DNA of 64,000 nt from Terriglobus albidus (lineage in GTDB: Bacteria > Acidobacteriota > Terriglobia > Terriglobales > Acidobacteriaceae). The stretch spans positions 6,262,001-6,326,000 of the forward strand of contig NZ_CP042806.1 of NCBI RefSeq assembly GCF_008000815.1. Reading direction: 5' to 3'. How positions within the stretch are numbered: position 1 is the first letter of the stretch; the number at the start of each line of letters is the position of its first letter. The notes below the pieces were generated by a model. That model did no database searches, was not told the DNA's origin, and worked only from the letters and a program-made list of their open reading frames with translations. Shown here piece after piece: positions 19,554 to 27,559 of this stretch. The position numbers and the translations under genes were made by a program.

Positions 19554-20840
19554 CTATCTCTCGAAGACGGTAACCGTCTCCAGATGAAATGTCTGGGGAA
19601 ACATGTCCACGAGATGCAGCTCGGCTAACGTGTAGCCGGATTGTAGCAGTCCGGCTGCATCGCGCGAGAAGGTTGCAGGATCGCAGGAGACGTAGACGAT
19701 CTGTCGTGCCTGTAAGGCGCCGAGCCGCTCGACGACCTCTGCCCCCAGACCCGCACGGGGCGGGTCCACAACAACCAGATCTGGCGTCTGCAGTTTGCCG
19801 CGGCGCAGAAACTCTGCCGTTGTAGCGCGAAGGGCACGATGCGGCGCGGTCACCAGCGATGACAGCTCGCGGAAGCTGGCCTCGCCGATCTCGACGGCTG
19901 TTACCTGCGCGAAACGCGGCATGAGTGCAGCCGTGAAAAGACCGGCGCCGGCGTAGAGATCCCATGCATGCTGCCCGCTACGATCTGCTGTCACCAGAGA
20001 GACCATCGTGTCGATGAGAAAACGGTTCACCTGGAAGAAGCCGCCTGCCTGGACACGATAGCTCTGACCTGCCGCTGCGTACGGCAGAGAGGGCTCACCC
20101 CACTGTGCCGCAACGTGGCCTTCCACCGACTCATCCGGCTGACCGCGATGTCCGCGCTGGTCACGATCGGCCTGCACAACACTGGCTCCGATGAGCTGCG
20201 GCACCTTCGCCTGCAATGCTTCACTGAGCCGCGCCAGACGCTGTGACGCGATGGGCTTTGCGGCAAGCAGAGTGAGTTGTAGTTTGCTTTCAGAGGCATC
20301 AGTAAACAGCTCCACTTCGGCAATGCCTTCCAGCGGAAGTTCCATCAGCGTCTGGGCTGCCTGCCACAACAGGGGCGCGGCGATAGGGCACTCTGCAATT
20401 GGTAGAAAGACATGCGATCCGCGACGGTTGTAGCCGAGCCGGTTGTTCTCGCAGCGCAGGCGAATACGGTTGCGATAGTGCCATGAGGCGGCGGAGTGGA
20501 CGGTGATCTCAGGAAGCTGGCGTACACCTGCGCGCTCCAGGGTCTCGCGCAGGATGCCGCGTTTCATGGCCAGCTGCGCCTCGTAGGCGGCATGCTGATA
20601 TTGGCATCCGCCGCATACGCCGAAGTGACGGCACGGTGCGACAACGCGTTCCGGCGCGGGCTCAAGCACGGAGAGCAATTCCGCCTCGGAAAAACCTTTC
20701 TTCGATGCGCGAACGCCGGCATCCACTACTTCGCCGGGAAGAGCGAAGGGAACGAAGACGGCCTTACCCGCCTGCTCACCTTCGGTCATGCGGGCGAGAC
20801 CGTTGCCGCCGTAGATGGCCTTCTCGATGCGCAGCTTCAT
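19554..20840 (-). CDS. rlmD: 23S rRNA (uracil-5-)-methyltransferase, RumA/RlmD type
   Basis: A 428-residue SAM-dependent RNA methyltransferase. An N-terminal TRAM-like domain (residues 1-60) precedes the [4Fe-4S] cysteines in PCRHFGVCGGCQYQH, with a likely fourth Cys in IAECPIAAP. Next are GGFFQVN and the SAM motif DLYAGAGLFTAALM. VVVDPPRAGLG and the catalytic Cys loop IVYVSCDPATFSRD follow. It converts uridine to 5-methyluridine in 23S rRNA (U1939 in E. coli; another site such as U747 cannot be excluded for this branch). It overlaps the upstream gene by 4 bases. Confidence 0.9.
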   Translation of the reverse strand: MKLRIEKAIYGGNGLARMTEGEQAGKAVFVPFALPGEVVDAGVRASKKGFSEAELLSVLEPAPERVVAPCRHFGVCGGCQYQHAAYEAQLAMKRGILRETLERAGVRQLPEITVHSAASWHYRNRIRLRCENNRLGYNRRGSHVFLPIAECPIAAPLLWQAAQTLMELPLEGIAEVELFTDASESKLQLTLLAAKPIASQRLARLSEALQAKVPQLIGASVVQADRDQRGHRGQPDESVEGHVAAQWGEPSLPYAAAGQSYRVQAGGFFQVNRFLIDTMVSLVTADRSGQHAWDLYAGAGLFTAALMPRFAQVTAVEIGEASFRELSSLVTAPHRALRATTAEFLRRGKLQTPDLVVVDPPRAGLGAEVVERLGALQARQIVYVSCDPATFSRDAAGLLQSGYTLAELHLVDMFPQTFHLETVTVFER

Positions 20841-21550
20841 AGGTCGTGGGTCATGTAGAAGAGCGAGAGGCGTGGAAGATTACGCGCCTCAAGCATACGT
20901 TTCTGCAGGAACTGCTGCTCCACCTGGCGAATCTGCACGGCCTGCATGCGGCTGCGATATGGCGCAAGCTCGCGTGCGGCCTGTTCGCGCAATGCGGTCA
21001 GCTCTGCCTCGGGCGCGGCCGTCATCAGACCGGCAAAGAGCTTCTCTTCCAGCACGGTCAGCGTGCGATCCAGTTGCTCCATATTTCCAGCCGTTGCGCG
21101 CATCTCCACGGCCAGCGCACGGAGACGGGTTGCCACTTCAGCAGCTACAGCATCGGCGGGAGCAGCCAGTTTCGCGCCCGCAAGGATGCCCGCATTCGAC
21201 TCCAGGTAGCGCGCGACAGACTCACCCTCGAAGCCGGAGTCCTGTTCTTCCTTAGATTGCTGTGAGGCGCCGATGGCGGCTTCCTTCATCTCCTCGGTTG
21301 CTTCCATCACGGCCTGCGCACACCATGCCAGGCCGTTAACCTTCCGCATGCCACGGGAAGCGCGTCGCTGGCGCTCGTCATACTTATCGAAGGCCTGATC
21401 GATGCCGCGCAGCACGGCTTCCAGTGGGATGCCGGCTTCACGCCAGGTCTCAATCAAAGCCCAGTCCAGCGTGGAGAGCATAAGAAGCGATCCGCGACGC
21501 TGCTGAAAACGCTGTTCGATCTCAGTGAAGTAGTTGAAGTAATTCAGCAC
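20837..21550 (-). CDS. conserved hypothetical, helical protein
   Basis: A 237-residue, mostly helical, charged protein that I do not recognise. It opens with YFNYFTEIEQRFQQRRG and LDWALIETWREAGIP. Its second half is predicted alpha-helical with long coiled-coil-like stretches (LRALAVEMRATAGNMEQLDR, LRQVEQQF-type). The N-terminal part, with IPLEAVLRGIDQAFDK, resembles small DNA-replication or HTH-type adaptors only loosely. It starts with GTG two bases after the coaX stop and overlaps rlmD by 4 bases, so it is translated as part of the operon. No signal peptide or membrane segment is visible. Confidence 0.75.
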   Translation of the reverse strand: MLNYFNYFTEIEQRFQQRRGSLLMLSTLDWALIETWREAGIPLEAVLRGIDQAFDKYDERQRRASRGMRKVNGLAWCAQAVMEATEEMKEAAIGASQQSKEEQDSGFEGESVARYLESNAGILAGAKLAAPADAVAAEVATRLRALAVEMRATAGNMEQLDRTLTVLEEKLFAGLMTAAPEAELTALREQAARELAPYRSRMQAVQIRQVEQQFLQKRMLEARNLPRLSLFYMTHDL

Positions 21551-21552
21551 CG

Positions 21553-22380
21553 CTACGCCTGCAACACCTTCGCAGCTTCGCCCTGCCGGCGGCGGCGCTC
21601 CTGGTTGCGGTCGTAGATGATGCGGAGACCTTCAAGGGTAAGCAACTCGTCGACCGTGTCGAGATAGCGCGAGCCAGGAGCGATCAGCTTGCCGAGCCCC
21701 CCGGTCACAACTGTCTTCACCGGGGCGGCGAGTTCAGTAATCATCCGCTCCAGAATGCCATCCACAAGGCCGATATAGCCGTAGTACAGACCGATCTGAA
21801 TGTTATCGGTCGTATTGGTGCCGATGATCTTGGACGGCTTGCGGATCTCAACGCGCGACAGACGCGCCGCCAGATTGAAGAGCGCATCGGCGGAGATACC
21901 CAGGCCCGGAGCGATAGCTCCGCCGAGAAACTCACCTTTGGCCGAAACGACATCGAAGGTCGTGGCTGTGCCCATGTCCACCACAATGCAGGGACCGCCA
22001 TAGCGCTCGAATGCCGCGACACAGTTCACAATGCGGTCGGCGCCGACCTCGGTAGGATGATCGACCAGGACAGCGAGGCCCGTTCGAATACCCGGCTCTA
22101 CGAAAAGCGGCCGGATTTTGAATAACGTCTCCGAGACACGGCGCAACACGTGGTCGACGGGCGGGACGACGGAGGAGATAGCGATTCCGGTTACATCTTC
22201 AATCTTCAGATTGCGCAGCTCAAAGAGCTCTCGCAGAAGAACGCTCATCTCGTCGACAGTGCGATGGTGAATGGTGGTAACACGCCAGTCGGCGATAAGC
22301 TTTGACGGCTGACCGGCCTCAGGGCGGTCATACACGCCCAGCATAATGTTGGTGTTTCCTACGTCGAGTGCCAGTAGCAT
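21553..22380 (-). CDS. coaX: type III pantothenate kinase
   Basis: A 275-residue ASKHA-fold kinase catalysing the first step of coenzyme A synthesis. The N-terminal ATP-binding phosphate motif LLALDVGNTNIMLGVY starts right at the chosen ATG (22380). VVDMGTATTFDVV, HPTEVGADRIVN and GGAIAPGLGISADALF follow, and GGLGK near the C-terminus completes the fold. Type III enzymes need a monovalent cation and are not inhibited by CoA. AAGAGAG upstream supports this start. An ATG at 22422 would add 14 residues and overlap birA. It lies next to birA, a common pairing in Acidobacteria and Firmicutes. Confidence 0.95.
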   Translation of the reverse strand: MLLALDVGNTNIMLGVYDRPEAGQPSKLIADWRVTTIHHRTVDEMSVLLRELFELRNLKIEDVTGIAISSVVPPVDHVLRRVSETLFKIRPLFVEPGIRTGLAVLVDHPTEVGADRIVNCVAAFERYGGPCIVVDMGTATTFDVVSAKGEFLGGAIAPGLGISADALFNLAARLSRVEIRKPSKIIGTNTTDNIQIGLYYGYIGLVDGILERMITELAAPVKTVVTGGLGKLIAPGSRYLDTVDELLTLEGLRIIYDRNQERRRRQGEAAKVLQA

Positions 22381-22412
22381 TGCGCGCTCTCTTAGCCTCT
22401 TTTCCCTTTCGG

Positions 22413-23183
22413 TCATTCGCAAGGACGCACACCGCCGGAGCGGACCGTGCGTGTGCCGTCACGGGTGTTAACCAGCAGAAACCCCTGGGGGTTCAACCCG
22501 CACGTCACCCCAGTATAGCCCTCGTCTTCGGCCACGCTCACCTGCTTATTCCGCACCCAGGAGGAGGCCGCGGTGAACCGTTCCAGCACGTCTTCACTCA
22601 CCGCTAGTGCCGTCAACTCCGCCTGCAGGGCGTGCAACAGAGTGGTTAGAAGGACATCTCGACTGTGGGGATGCCCGGCTTCCTGGCGCAGCGAAGTGGC
22701 CGTCTGGGAAAGCGGCTCAGGAAAGCTCTCGTGGTTCACATTCAGTCCGATGCCGATGACTGCGTACCGCATCGCATCGCCCGCAAAAACTGACTCTACG
22801 AGGATGCCGGCGCACTTCTTCCCGCGGAGCAAAACGTCGTTGGGCCAGCGGATATCGGCTGCCAGAGCAGTCGGCTGCTCGATGGCCGCCTTCACCGCCA
22901 TGCCGGCAATCAACGACAGCCACAGCGCCCGGTCAGAACTCAGCGAAGGGCGCACCAGAACGCTGACGTAGATGCCATCCTGTGGGCGCGAGTGCCACTG
23001 GTGCCCGCCGCGTCCCCGGCCCGCCGTCTGCTCCCCGGCAAGGTAGACACTGCCATGAGGAGCTCCCCGCTGCGCCTGCGCCAGGGCATAGGTGTTGGTC
23101 GAGTCGATCGTGGGGAAGTATGCGACCTGGCCGGCAAAGACCGTCCCGCGAAGCTCAGCCCCTAGTGCGGCCAGGTCGTACAT
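22413..23183 (-). CDS. birA: biotin-[acetyl-CoA-carboxylase] ligase (monofunctional BirA)
   Basis: A 256-residue biotin protein ligase. The biotinyl-AMP-binding loop is QTAGRGRGGHQWHS. Next are WPNDVLLRGKKCAGILVES and the C-terminal SH3-like domain (QVSVAEDEGYTGVTCGLN). The N-terminal helix-turn-helix found in E. coli BirA is absent, so it does not repress biotin genes directly. It activates biotin and attaches it to carboxylase carrier proteins. The start overlaps the nadC stop by one base. Confidence 0.93.
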   Translation of the reverse strand: MYDLAALGAELRGTVFAGQVAYFPTIDSTNTYALAQAQRGAPHGSVYLAGEQTAGRGRGGHQWHSRPQDGIYVSVLVRPSLSSDRALWLSLIAGMAVKAAIEQPTALAADIRWPNDVLLRGKKCAGILVESVFAGDAMRYAVIGIGLNVNHESFPEPLSQTATSLRQEAGHPHSRDVLLTTLLHALQAELTALAVSEDVLERFTAASSWVRNKQVSVAEDEGYTGVTCGLNPQGFLLVNTRDGTRTVRSGGVRPCE

Positions 23184-24076
23184 CAGTACACGTCCGCGGT
23201 GATCTTCATACTGAGGTCGACGGCAACAGCGGAGTGCGTCAGCGCGCCGACACTGATGAAGTCCACACCGGTCTTGGCATAGCTGCCGATGGTCTTCAAG
23301 TTCATGTTGCCGCTGGCCTCAATGGACACCCCCGGCGCCCGTTTGCCAATCACCTTTACCGCCTTGGTGACCTCGGCGGGAGTCATGTTGTCCAGCAGGA
23401 GCGACTCTGCCCCGCCCAGCAGTGCCTGGTCCAGTTCTGTAAAGGTGCGGACCTCGACCTGTATCTTCTGGCCGCCGCGACGGTCTTCCAGCGCCTTCTT
23501 CAACACCGTGGGGATGCCGCCGCCCAGCGAGATGTGATTGTTTTTGATGAGGACTCCGTCGTGTAGATCCTGCCGGTGGTTGGTGCCGCCGCCGCAGGCG
23601 ACAGCATATTTATCCAGCAGGCGCATTCCGGGCAGCGTCTTGCGCGTATCCAGCACCTTGACCTTCGTTCCCTGTACCTCGCGCACGTACTGTGCCGTAA
23701 GCGTCGCAATTCCGCTCATGCGCTGCATCAGGTTCAAAATCACGCGCTCGCAGGAGAGGATAGACGATGCATTGTGACGGATGACCGCCAGCGCCTGCCC
23801 CTTTTTCACCCGCACTCCATCAAAAATCTCCGGGTGGCTGATGACGTCGAAACGCCCGACAGGCTTCTTGCTGAGCCGGGCAAAGATCTCAAGGAATGCG
23901 GGGATACACCCCAATCCGGAGACGACACAATCTTCTTTTGCCAGGATCGACGCCGAAGCTCGTAGCGAAGGGTCAATCGTCAGTCGGGTTGTCTCATCCT
24001 CGGTTGCGCGGTCTTCTACCAGCGCGGCTTCCAACAGGGCAGTCACGCGCTTGCTCTTCCAGTCCATGCGCTTCAT
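23183..24076 (-). CDS. nadC: nicotinate-nucleotide pyrophosphorylase (carboxylating)
   Basis: About 297 residues. Quinolinate phosphoribosyltransferase makes NaMN from quinolinate and PRPP in de novo NAD synthesis. Motifs present are LVEDRATEDETT near the N-terminus, ILNLMQRMSGIATLT, LDTRKTLPGMRLLDKYAV, GGGTNHRQDLHDGVLIKNNH, and VEVRTFTELDQAL with the SIEASGN phosphate site. The frame is open back to 24274, but family homology begins at DWKSKRVTALLEAALVEDR, so I use ATG 24076 (24067 is also possible). It heads the minus-strand operon nadC-birA-coaX. Confidence 0.94.
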   Translation of the reverse strand: MKRMDWKSKRVTALLEAALVEDRATEDETTRLTIDPSLRASASILAKEDCVVSGLGCIPAFLEIFARLSKKPVGRFDVISHPEIFDGVRVKKGQALAVIRHNASSILSCERVILNLMQRMSGIATLTAQYVREVQGTKVKVLDTRKTLPGMRLLDKYAVACGGGTNHRQDLHDGVLIKNNHISLGGGIPTVLKKALEDRRGGQKIQVEVRTFTELDQALLGGAESLLLDNMTPAEVTKAVKVIGKRAPGVSIEASGNMNLKTIGSYAKTGVDFISVGALTHSAVAVDLSMKITADVY

Positions 24077-24184
24077 TCTACGGCGTTTCTGGCGCCTGCC
24101 AAACACTTGCATATTTCTCCCGGAACCGGGCATCCACCTGCCGGGCAGCCCCATCTCACCACGCTCAAAAGGAGGTGACAGACG

Positions 24185-24433
24185 ATGGTCGAGACACCCC
24201 ATCACGAACCCGTCGGATTCACCAACCGCACACGCGGCCTTTCCGGCGAATACGCGCATGAGCAGGGTTGGCAACTGTTCGAAGACGAGCGCCGCATCCC
24301 CGCTATTGCTCCACCAGACGTGGAAGAAAAATACCCCGGTCGCGAGTATGATTGGGGCGCTCCATCCCCACCCGGGGACAAGGCTGTCAGGTCACTGGAG
24401 GTCGGAGACGAGAGCGAGAGAGATGCAGCGTGA
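24185..24433 (+). CDS. small acidic hydrophilic protein, unknown
   Basis: An 82-residue protein with no family I recognise. GGAGGTG at 24171-24177, 7 bases before the ATG, is one of the strongest ribosome binding sites in the window, which argues that it is translated. It is rich in Glu, Asp, Pro and Gly (for example DVEEKYPGREYDWGAPSPPGD), has no hydrophobic segment and is probably disordered. It is divergent from nadC and followed after 47 bases by another small disordered protein. The pair may form a small operon. Confidence 0.65.
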   Translation: MVETPHHEPVGFTNRTRGLSGEYAHEQGWQLFEDERRIPAIAPPDVEEKYPGREYDWGAPSPPGDKAVRSLEVGDESERDAA

Positions 24434-24480
24434 TCGCTGTATGGCATAAACATGGCATAAACCACGGAAAGGAGAAGAGG

Positions 24481-24699
24481 ATGAGCAATCGGCAATCGAC
24501 TCCACTCAAACAACACGGGGACATCAAGGAACCCGTGCATAACCGAGGTCACGACCGCAGTTACGCCGCCCATACCGGCGCCGACGGCATGCAACCCATG
24601 AAACCGCAGGAGGCTTCCGGCAACAGTTCCGGCAGCCATGGCAACAGTCTTCGCCAGCCACCTGCAATGCAAAGCCGTAGCGGCAAACAGCATCGCTAG
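24481..24699 (+). CDS. small basic, disordered protein, unknown
   Basis: A 72-residue protein, MSNRQSTPLKQHGDIKEPVH to the C-terminal SRSGKQHR, rich in His, Gln, Ser, Asn, Gly and basic residues, with almost no hydrophobic residues. AAGGAGAAGAGG just upstream is a good ribosome binding site. It follows the 82-residue acidic gene, and its transcript ends in the hairpin at 24706-24736. The composition resembles stress-induced hydrophilic or nucleic-acid-associated small proteins, but no family assignment is possible. Confidence 0.6.
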   Translation: MSNRQSTPLKQHGDIKEPVHNRGHDRSYAAHTGADGMQPMKPQEASGNSSGSHGNSLRQPPAMQSRSGKQHR

Positions 24700-24705
24700 A
24701 AACAC

Positions 24706-24736
24706 GAAGGCCCGCAACAGATGGATGCGGGCCTTC
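24706..24736. terminator. bidirectional terminator between the small-protein gene and ppc
   Basis: GAAGGCCCGCA and TGCGGGCCTTC form a perfect 11-bp stem with a 9-base loop. TATTTT follows a few bases downstream on the plus strand. The convergent ppc gene ends at 24759. Confidence 0.85.
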
Positions 24737-24758
24737 CCTGTCTATTTTGGGGTTTGCA

Positions 24759-27557
24759 TCAGCCGGTGTTGCGCAGGCCGGCTGAGATGCCATTGATGGT
24801 TGCCGTAATGGCGCGATTCAGATCGTCTGTCTCCCCCTCATCGCGCTTACGCCGCATCAGTTCTACCTGAATCAAACTCATCGGATCGACATACGGATTA
24901 CGCAGACGCACCGACCTCGCGAGCACCGGGTTGGTGGCAAGCAGTTCTGTCTGTCCTGTCACAGCCAGCACCATCTTCTTCGTCCGTTCGAACTCGGCGA
25001 GCAGCTTCGACCACACACGCTCACGCAGCTCTTCATCCTTCACCAGGCCGGCGTACATACGGGCGATGCCGAAGTCGCTCTTCACCAGCGCCATCTCGAC
25101 GTTGCGGAGCATGTCGATGAAGAGCGGGAACTCGCGCATCATCTGCTGCAACAGCGCCAAAGCCTCCGGTCCCTTGGCGGCGAAGGCCTCCAGTGCATGA
25201 CCGACGCCGAACCACGCGGGCACCAGGTGGCGGCTCTGCATCCATCCGAAGACCCAGGGGATGGCGCGCAGGTCAGCAAAATTGCGCTTGCCGCTGCGGC
25301 GCGCAGGGCGGGAGCCGATCTTGGCATGCTCCAGCTCAACTACCGGCGTGGCCTGCTCAAAGTAAGTAAAGACCTCGGGGTCTTCGACGATGCTGGAGCG
25401 GTAGAAACCATAGGAGGTCTCACTCAGCTCATTCAGCGCCTCTTCCCACTCTGGAGTAAGAATGCCTGTCAGACAGGCATCGCACTGCAGCTTCGCATCA
25501 GGGCGCGCCAGTGCATCGAGCGATGCGGCAAGCATCAGCTCCAGGTTGCGCTCGGCGAGCACCACGTCCGAATACTTCCAGTTCATCACCTCACCCTGTT
25601 CGGTGATACGGAACTGGCCGTTGAATCCATCGAAGGGCTGCGCATAGATGGCGCGATGCGTCGGTCCGCCGCCGCGGCCCACAGTTCCTCCACGGCCATG
25701 GAACAAACGCAGCTTCACGCCACACTCGCGGGCAACATCGTGCAGCGCACGGTGCGCCTTGTAGATCTCCCAGGTCGAGGTGATCATGCCACCGTCTTTG
25801 TTCGAGTCGGAGTAGCCGAGCATGATCTCCTGCTCGCAGTTCCAGCTTTCGAGCAGCGGCTTATAGGCCTCGCTGGTCCAGACATCGCGGCAGATACGCG
25901 GAGCGTTGCGCAGATCTTCAATCGACTCGAAGAGCGGCACCGGCTTCAGGCCGGGATCGCCTTCACGGCCTTCCACCGTCACGCCGCCCATACGGGCCAG
26001 CCAGATGACGCGGAGCAGATCTTCTTTTTCGGTAGCGCCGCTGATGACGTACTGGCGAATGGCGCGCGGCGACTTCCGCTTGATCTCGGCAACGGCGCGC
26101 ACTGTATCGATCAGCTCCAGCGTCTGCGCTGAGAGCTGTTTCGGCAGTCCGCCTTCGTTCACGCGCTGCACATCGCCAAGCTCCGCAACTGCAGCAGCAT
26201 GAACGCGGGCGTGCTGGCGGATATCGAGCGTGTGCAGATGCAGACCATAGGTGCGCACCTCCAGCAGCAGCGGATCGAGCAGAAGCTCCGCGAGACGGCT
26301 GCCGCGATTCTCCATCAGGCTGGTGCGCAGCACACACAGGTCATGCTGAAACTCATCGGCGCCTGCATAGTGCGGCAATGTAGGCAGGCCGGAGAAGGGC
26401 ACACTGCTACGCGGCGAAGCACCGAGACGGATCATGATGCAGATCACCAGCAGACGCACCGGCTCATGCGCAAAGCGCTGCTCCAAGGTTTCGTGCTCGG
26501 TGCCGTGGAACTGTTTGACATAGCCGGCCACCAGCTTCAACAGCTCCTTCGAGACCGGCGCCTGCCTGGTGCTGGCGCCGAGTTGCTCGAAGAGATTCTG
26601 CAGCCGCGCGCCGTAGTGCTTTAGTAGCAGCTTCGAAGCCATAGTGATGGCTTCGCGCGTGACATCGGGCGTGACGTAAGGATTGCCGTCGCGGTCGCCG
26701 CCGATCCAGGAGCCATAGTCCACAACGATCGGCAGGTCGGCAGGCGCGGGCTTCAAGCCGTATTCGGCAGCCAGAGCTCCGGAGATCTCTCCATAGAGGC
26801 GGGGCAGCGTGGCGAAGAGCGAGGCCTCGTAGTAGTCCAGGCCGATGCGGATCTCGTCACGGACCGAAGGACGCTCGGTGCGCACATCGTTGGTCTGCCA
26901 CAGTGCACTGATCTCAGCCATGAGCTCTCGCTCCAGGGCCTCAAGACGCTCAGGCGCGGTGGGGATACGGTCCAGCCGCCAGAGGATATAGCTGATGCGG
27001 CGCTGCTTGAACATCACCAGGCGGCGCGCCACCTCGGTGGGATGCGCGGTGAAGACCGGAGTTACGCGCAACTGGCCCAGAAGATCGTATGCCTGTTCGG
27101 CGGTATAACCCACCTGCTTCATGCGCCGCAGAGTGCCGCGCAGCGATCCGCGCTGTGGGATCGTGGAAGGATTCAGCTCGTGCGCCACACGGCGGCGCTT
27201 GCGGTGATTCGTCTCCGCCAGATTGATGAGCTCAAAGTAGAAGGCAAATGCACGCGCCAACTGGTAGGCCTGCTTCTCATCCAGGCTGTGAATGCTGAGG
27301 ATGGTCTGCTGCAGAGTGCTGTTAGCCCGGGCAGTGTCGCCCTTTGCATCCGCGTCACGGCGCTCAATGGCGGAGAGACGCAGTTTCTCCACCAGCTGGA
27401 ACAGCTCATCGCCGACCTGTTCGCGAAGGACATCGCCCAACAGCTTGCCCAGCGAGCGCACATCGCGCCGTAACGGGGCCTCTTTCAGATCGCCCGTCTG
27501 TGCCTCCAACTCGGCCAGACGTTCGCTCCAGTTCTTCGGTTGCCACAACGAAGCCAT
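24759..27557 (-). CDS. ppc: phosphoenolpyruvate carboxylase
   Basis: A 932-residue enzyme that fixes bicarbonate onto PEP to give oxaloacetate (anaplerosis). The catalytic His is in VFTAHPTEVARR. The active site Gly-rich loop is in RLFHGRGGTVGRGGGPTHRA. LGYSDSNKDGGMITS, FGWMQSRHLVPAWFG and the C-terminal GISAGLRNTG (bacterial form of the QNTG end that carries allosteric control) are all present. Full length for the family. It starts 2 bases after the ABC-F stop, so the two are co-transcribed. Confidence 0.97.
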   Translation of the reverse strand: MASLWQPKNWSERLAELEAQTGDLKEAPLRRDVRSLGKLLGDVLREQVGDELFQLVEKLRLSAIERRDADAKGDTARANSTLQQTILSIHSLDEKQAYQLARAFAFYFELINLAETNHRKRRRVAHELNPSTIPQRGSLRGTLRRMKQVGYTAEQAYDLLGQLRVTPVFTAHPTEVARRLVMFKQRRISYILWRLDRIPTAPERLEALERELMAEISALWQTNDVRTERPSVRDEIRIGLDYYEASLFATLPRLYGEISGALAAEYGLKPAPADLPIVVDYGSWIGGDRDGNPYVTPDVTREAITMASKLLLKHYGARLQNLFEQLGASTRQAPVSKELLKLVAGYVKQFHGTEHETLEQRFAHEPVRLLVICIMIRLGASPRSSVPFSGLPTLPHYAGADEFQHDLCVLRTSLMENRGSRLAELLLDPLLLEVRTYGLHLHTLDIRQHARVHAAAVAELGDVQRVNEGGLPKQLSAQTLELIDTVRAVAEIKRKSPRAIRQYVISGATEKEDLLRVIWLARMGGVTVEGREGDPGLKPVPLFESIEDLRNAPRICRDVWTSEAYKPLLESWNCEQEIMLGYSDSNKDGGMITSTWEIYKAHRALHDVARECGVKLRLFHGRGGTVGRGGGPTHRAIYAQPFDGFNGQFRITEQGEVMNWKYSDVVLAERNLELMLAASLDALARPDAKLQCDACLTGILTPEWEEALNELSETSYGFYRSSIVEDPEVFTYFEQATPVVELEHAKIGSRPARRSGKRNFADLRAIPWVFGWMQSRHLVPAWFGVGHALEAFAAKGPEALALLQQMMREFPLFIDMLRNVEMALVKSDFGIARMYAGLVKDEELRERVWSKLLAEFERTKKMVLAVTGQTELLATNPVLARSVRLRNPYVDPMSLIQVELMRRKRDEGETDDLNRAITATINGISAGLRNTG

Positions 27558-27559
27558 AC

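Noticed and set aside
24077-24274. An N-terminal extension of nadC
   Set aside because: The extra 66 residues have no homology to the family and would overlap the divergent small gene and its ribosome binding site.
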